From an uncultured Pseudomonadota bacterium (GTDB lineage Bacteria; Myxococcota_A; UBA796; SXON01), in assembly GCA_903885375.1 (NCBI GenBank), contig CAISIK010000020.1:1-34383 (forward strand): 34,383 nucleotides of DNA, given 5' to 3'. Every line of letters begins with the position of its first letter. Positions within the stretch are counted from its first letter, which is position 1. The position numbers were made by a program, and so were the translations under genes. Below are positions 33,267 through 34,383 of this stretch, one piece after another. The notes beneath the pieces were generated by a model. It saw nothing but the letters and a program-made list of their open reading frames with translations, did no database searches and had not been told where the DNA came from.

Positions 33267-33684
33267 GAGGCTTGCACGCACAGGGCTGGGCGCTGGCCCG
33301 GGCCGCTGCCGCGGCGTCGGTCAGTCGGACCGAGTCGAACTCCCGAAATAGCCACCTCCCCTCGGCCGTGGTGCGAAGCGCGTCGACCGTAATCCCCATC
33401 TCCCATGAGCGCTGAAGCTCGTTCGCGGTGATGCAGAAGTACCGCTTCACTATGTTCGCCTCCGAAAGACCGACGGCCGGGAGGGGACCCGCGCCAACAC
33501 CCCCCGGGCCGAGGAACTGGAACTCCACGGCTACTTTCACGTGGTGGCCGAACAAAGGGAAGGCATGTGGGTCCATCGCCGGCCTCCGCCGCGTGCCCGG
33601 GATGGGCGCGCCCTGTGGTGCCGACAACCGTAGCTTGGAGAAGGTCGCGAACGCCCGCAACGCCTCGATCACGATCACGATCAC
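33259..33684 (-). CDS. Hypothetical protein, 141 residues
   Basis: I do not recognise this protein. It begins GTG ATC GTG ATC GTG ATC (MIVIVIE), where any of three GTG codons may start; a TAA lies directly before the first. It is soluble, with the aromatic/aliphatic core FGHHVKVAVEFQFLGPGG and IVKRYFCITANELQRSWEMG, then ALRTTAEGRWLFREFDSVRL and a Cys pair near the C-terminus (PCACKPRG). No domain, signal peptide or membrane helix is evident. A TTGACA-type promoter lies just upstream with almost no leader. It leads into the FG-GAP lipoprotein gene, with which it overlaps. Confidence 0.5.
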   Translation of the reverse strand: MIVIVIEALRAFATFSKLRLSAPQGAPIPGTRRRPAMDPHAFPLFGHHVKVAVEFQFLGPGGVGAGPLPAVGLSEANIVKRYFCITANELQRSWEMGITVDALRTTAEGRWLFREFDSVRLTDAAAAARASAQPCACKPRG

Positions 33685-33691
33685 TTACGGC

Positions 33692-33719
33692 GTACAACCA
33701 GCATATTTCGACTTGTCAA
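33692..33719 (-). promoter_or_regulatory. Candidate sigma-70 promoter, TTGACA -35
   Basis: On the minus strand TTGACA (33719-33714) and TTGTAC (33697-33692) are 16 nt apart, and the first GTG of the 141-residue gene follows 7 nt after the -10, implying a leaderless message. The surrounding stretch (33685-33730) is visibly A+T-richer than its neighbours. Confidence 0.45.
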
Positions 33720-33767
33720 GATTGTGTGTGCGGCCACCCGCCGGCGGCCAACGCGCCACCCCCCGCC

Positions 33768-33818
33768 GAAACCCGCCCCTGCCCACGCCCACCCCGGAGC
33801 CGGGCAAACGCGGGTTTC
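33768..33818 (-). terminator. Inverted repeat GAAACCCGC/GCGGGTTTC
   Basis: Perfect 9-bp arms (33768-33776 and 33810-33818) with a 33-nt loop, in the gap between the small Cys-rich lipoprotein and the next minus-strand gene. Read on the minus strand the far arm ends in GGGTTTC, a weak T-rich tail. Similar in size to the other gene-end repeats but 146 bp from the stop. Confidence 0.35.
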
Positions 33819-33823
33819 CCCCA

Positions 33824-33897
33824 ACCCTTCCCCTTGCCCGGGACCCGCCATGCGGGCCCCGCTTTCCCGCGGAGCGGTCAACTTGCGCCGGCGGTCG
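33824..33897. repeat. Dispersed intergenic repeat, copy B
   Basis: Second copy of the element at 31847-31911: GGACCCGCCATGCG (33841-33854), CCCCGCTTTC and GGTCAAC. It contains a tight hairpin CCCGC-CAT-GCGGG. The remaining part of the 279-bp gap (33898-33963) shows nothing further. Confidence 0.6.
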
Positions 33898-33963
33898 CTC
33901 GTGGGTGCGCGAGCTCGGTTGCCAAGGGACACTCCGACAAGATGGCCGCCTGTCGCCCACAGG

Positions 33964-34290
33964 CTACCACTCGCAGTCCAGTTGGCAATAACCCGGGACC
34001 TCGGTCCCGCACATAGCGCAGCTGCTGAGCCCCTGGCCGTGTACGTCGCCACACGAATGCCCGTTGTACCCTGGGCACTTCGTAACCGGACATTCCTCAT
34101 TCTCCGAGCATTCGAAGGTACACAACTTCCGCGGCTCCCCCCGCGCCGCCCCGTAGTCGACACATACCAGCCCCTGTCCTTCCGGGCAGGCCGCGGTATC
34201 ACAGGACTCCATGTACGCTTCCGGTCGCTCCGGATTGCAAGCAAGCGCGAAGACCGCAGCGAACACGAGCGCGAGCCGTTCCGCGCTCAT
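33964..34290 (-). CDS. Small Cys-rich lipoprotein
   Basis: A 108-residue protein from ATG 34290. The signal peptide ends in the lipobox VFALAC at residue 18. The mature 90 residues hold a dozen or more Cys in short loops (ESCDTAACPEGQGLVC, CTFECSENEECPVTKC, SSCAMCGTEVPGYCQLDC), a knotted disulfide-rich domain of the kind seen in Myxococcota surface lipoproteins. No family name is recognised; it resembles the Cys-rich half of the ferritin-like lipoprotein at 2664. The start overlaps the stop of the upstream gene (ATGA), so the two are translated together. Confidence 0.72.
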   Translation of the reverse strand: MSAERLALVFAAVFALACNPERPEAYMESCDTAACPEGQGLVCVDYGAARGEPRKLCTFECSENEECPVTKCPGYNGHSCGDVHGQGLSSCAMCGTEVPGYCQLDCEW

Positions 34291-34383
34291 GGCAGCACCT
34301 CGAAGGGGTCCATCGGCTGGTCGGGGGGATCAGGAAGGGTCGGAACGAACGCAGGCGGAGTCGGTTCAGGCAGGTCGAAGCTG
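34287..34383 (-). CDS. C-terminal end of an unidentified protein
   Basis: A frame open from the window edge to TGA at 34287-34289 encodes 31 residues rich in proline and acidic residues (FDLPEPTPPAFVPTLPD, then PPDQPMDPFEVLP). The stop overlaps the ATG of the Cys-rich lipoprotein. Only the tail is present, so nothing can be said of function; a Pro-rich end is common in secreted or spacer-bearing proteins. Confidence 0.5.
   Translation of the reverse strand, partial: SFDLPEPTPPAFVPTLPDPPDQPMDPFEVLP

Overview
The window is about 70% G+C and carries about thirty protein genes, one tRNA gene and several structured intergenic stretches. It is most likely a chromosomal segment of a myxobacterium-like organism (Myxococcota), possibly from a metagenome. 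The reasons are an AgmX/PglI-type gliding/TonB-like protein, a serine/threonine kinase fused to an NTPase-like half, many lipoproteins whose lipobox Cys is followed by an Asp/Thr/Gly-rich linker, ferritin-like and FGE-like lipoproteins, GTG/TTG starts and dense 4-bp stop/start overlaps. No phage, plasmid, IS or CRISPR locus is evident.

Layout. 1-2588 (minus): a coupled run MBL-fold hydrolase, outer-membrane beta-barrel-like protein, EcsC-family protein and the start of a carbamoyltransferase-like gene that leaves the window. 2664-7259: a Cys-rich lipoprotein with a ferritin-like di-iron domain (plus), an SGNH-hydrolase-like membrane-anchored protein (minus, overlapping the former tail to tail by 133 bp) and a GT-C type membrane glycosyltransferase (plus). 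7260-7657 is a gene-free convergent spacer holding three palindromic 46-bp units at exact 63-bp spacing, framed by two gene-end inverted repeats. 7658-10099 (minus): FGE-like lipoprotein, MFS permease, unknown protein. 10258-12576 (plus): a seven-helix Pyr4-type terpene-cyclase-like protein, then a DUF2236/MpaB-like fragment joined out of frame to an S37 peptidase lacking its N-terminus. 12694-12768 is tRNA-Thr(CGT), followed upstream by an FAD-dependent oxidoreductase.

14226-20874 (plus): a cysteine-free 1090-residue protein built from 36-residue repeats, RsmD, a divergent malate-synthase-like enzyme and an HExxH metalloprotease-like protein. 20960-23234 (minus): methyltransferase, lipoprotein, CPBP membrane protease. 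23257-24264 (plus): extended SDR. 24328-25904 (minus): alpha/beta hydrolase and biotin-protein ligase. 25995-28583: PilZ protein (plus), kinase-NTPase (minus) and a beta-barrel-like protein (plus). 28571-31712 (minus): AgmX/PglI-type protein, quinolinate synthase NadA, esterase. 31926-34383 (minus): an FG-GAP lipoprotein, an unknown protein, a small Cys-rich lipoprotein and the tail of a further gene.

How they work together: most loci are housekeeping (rsmD, nadA, birA, tRNA-Thr) mixed with envelope and signalling genes. The least ordinary items are the 36-residue-repeat protein, the terpene-cyclase-like gene beside the broken MpaB/S37 fusion, the 63-bp-phased palindrome array, and a family of inverted repeats placed directly after stop codons that share an 11-base core. 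All assignments come from reading motifs; no database search was run.
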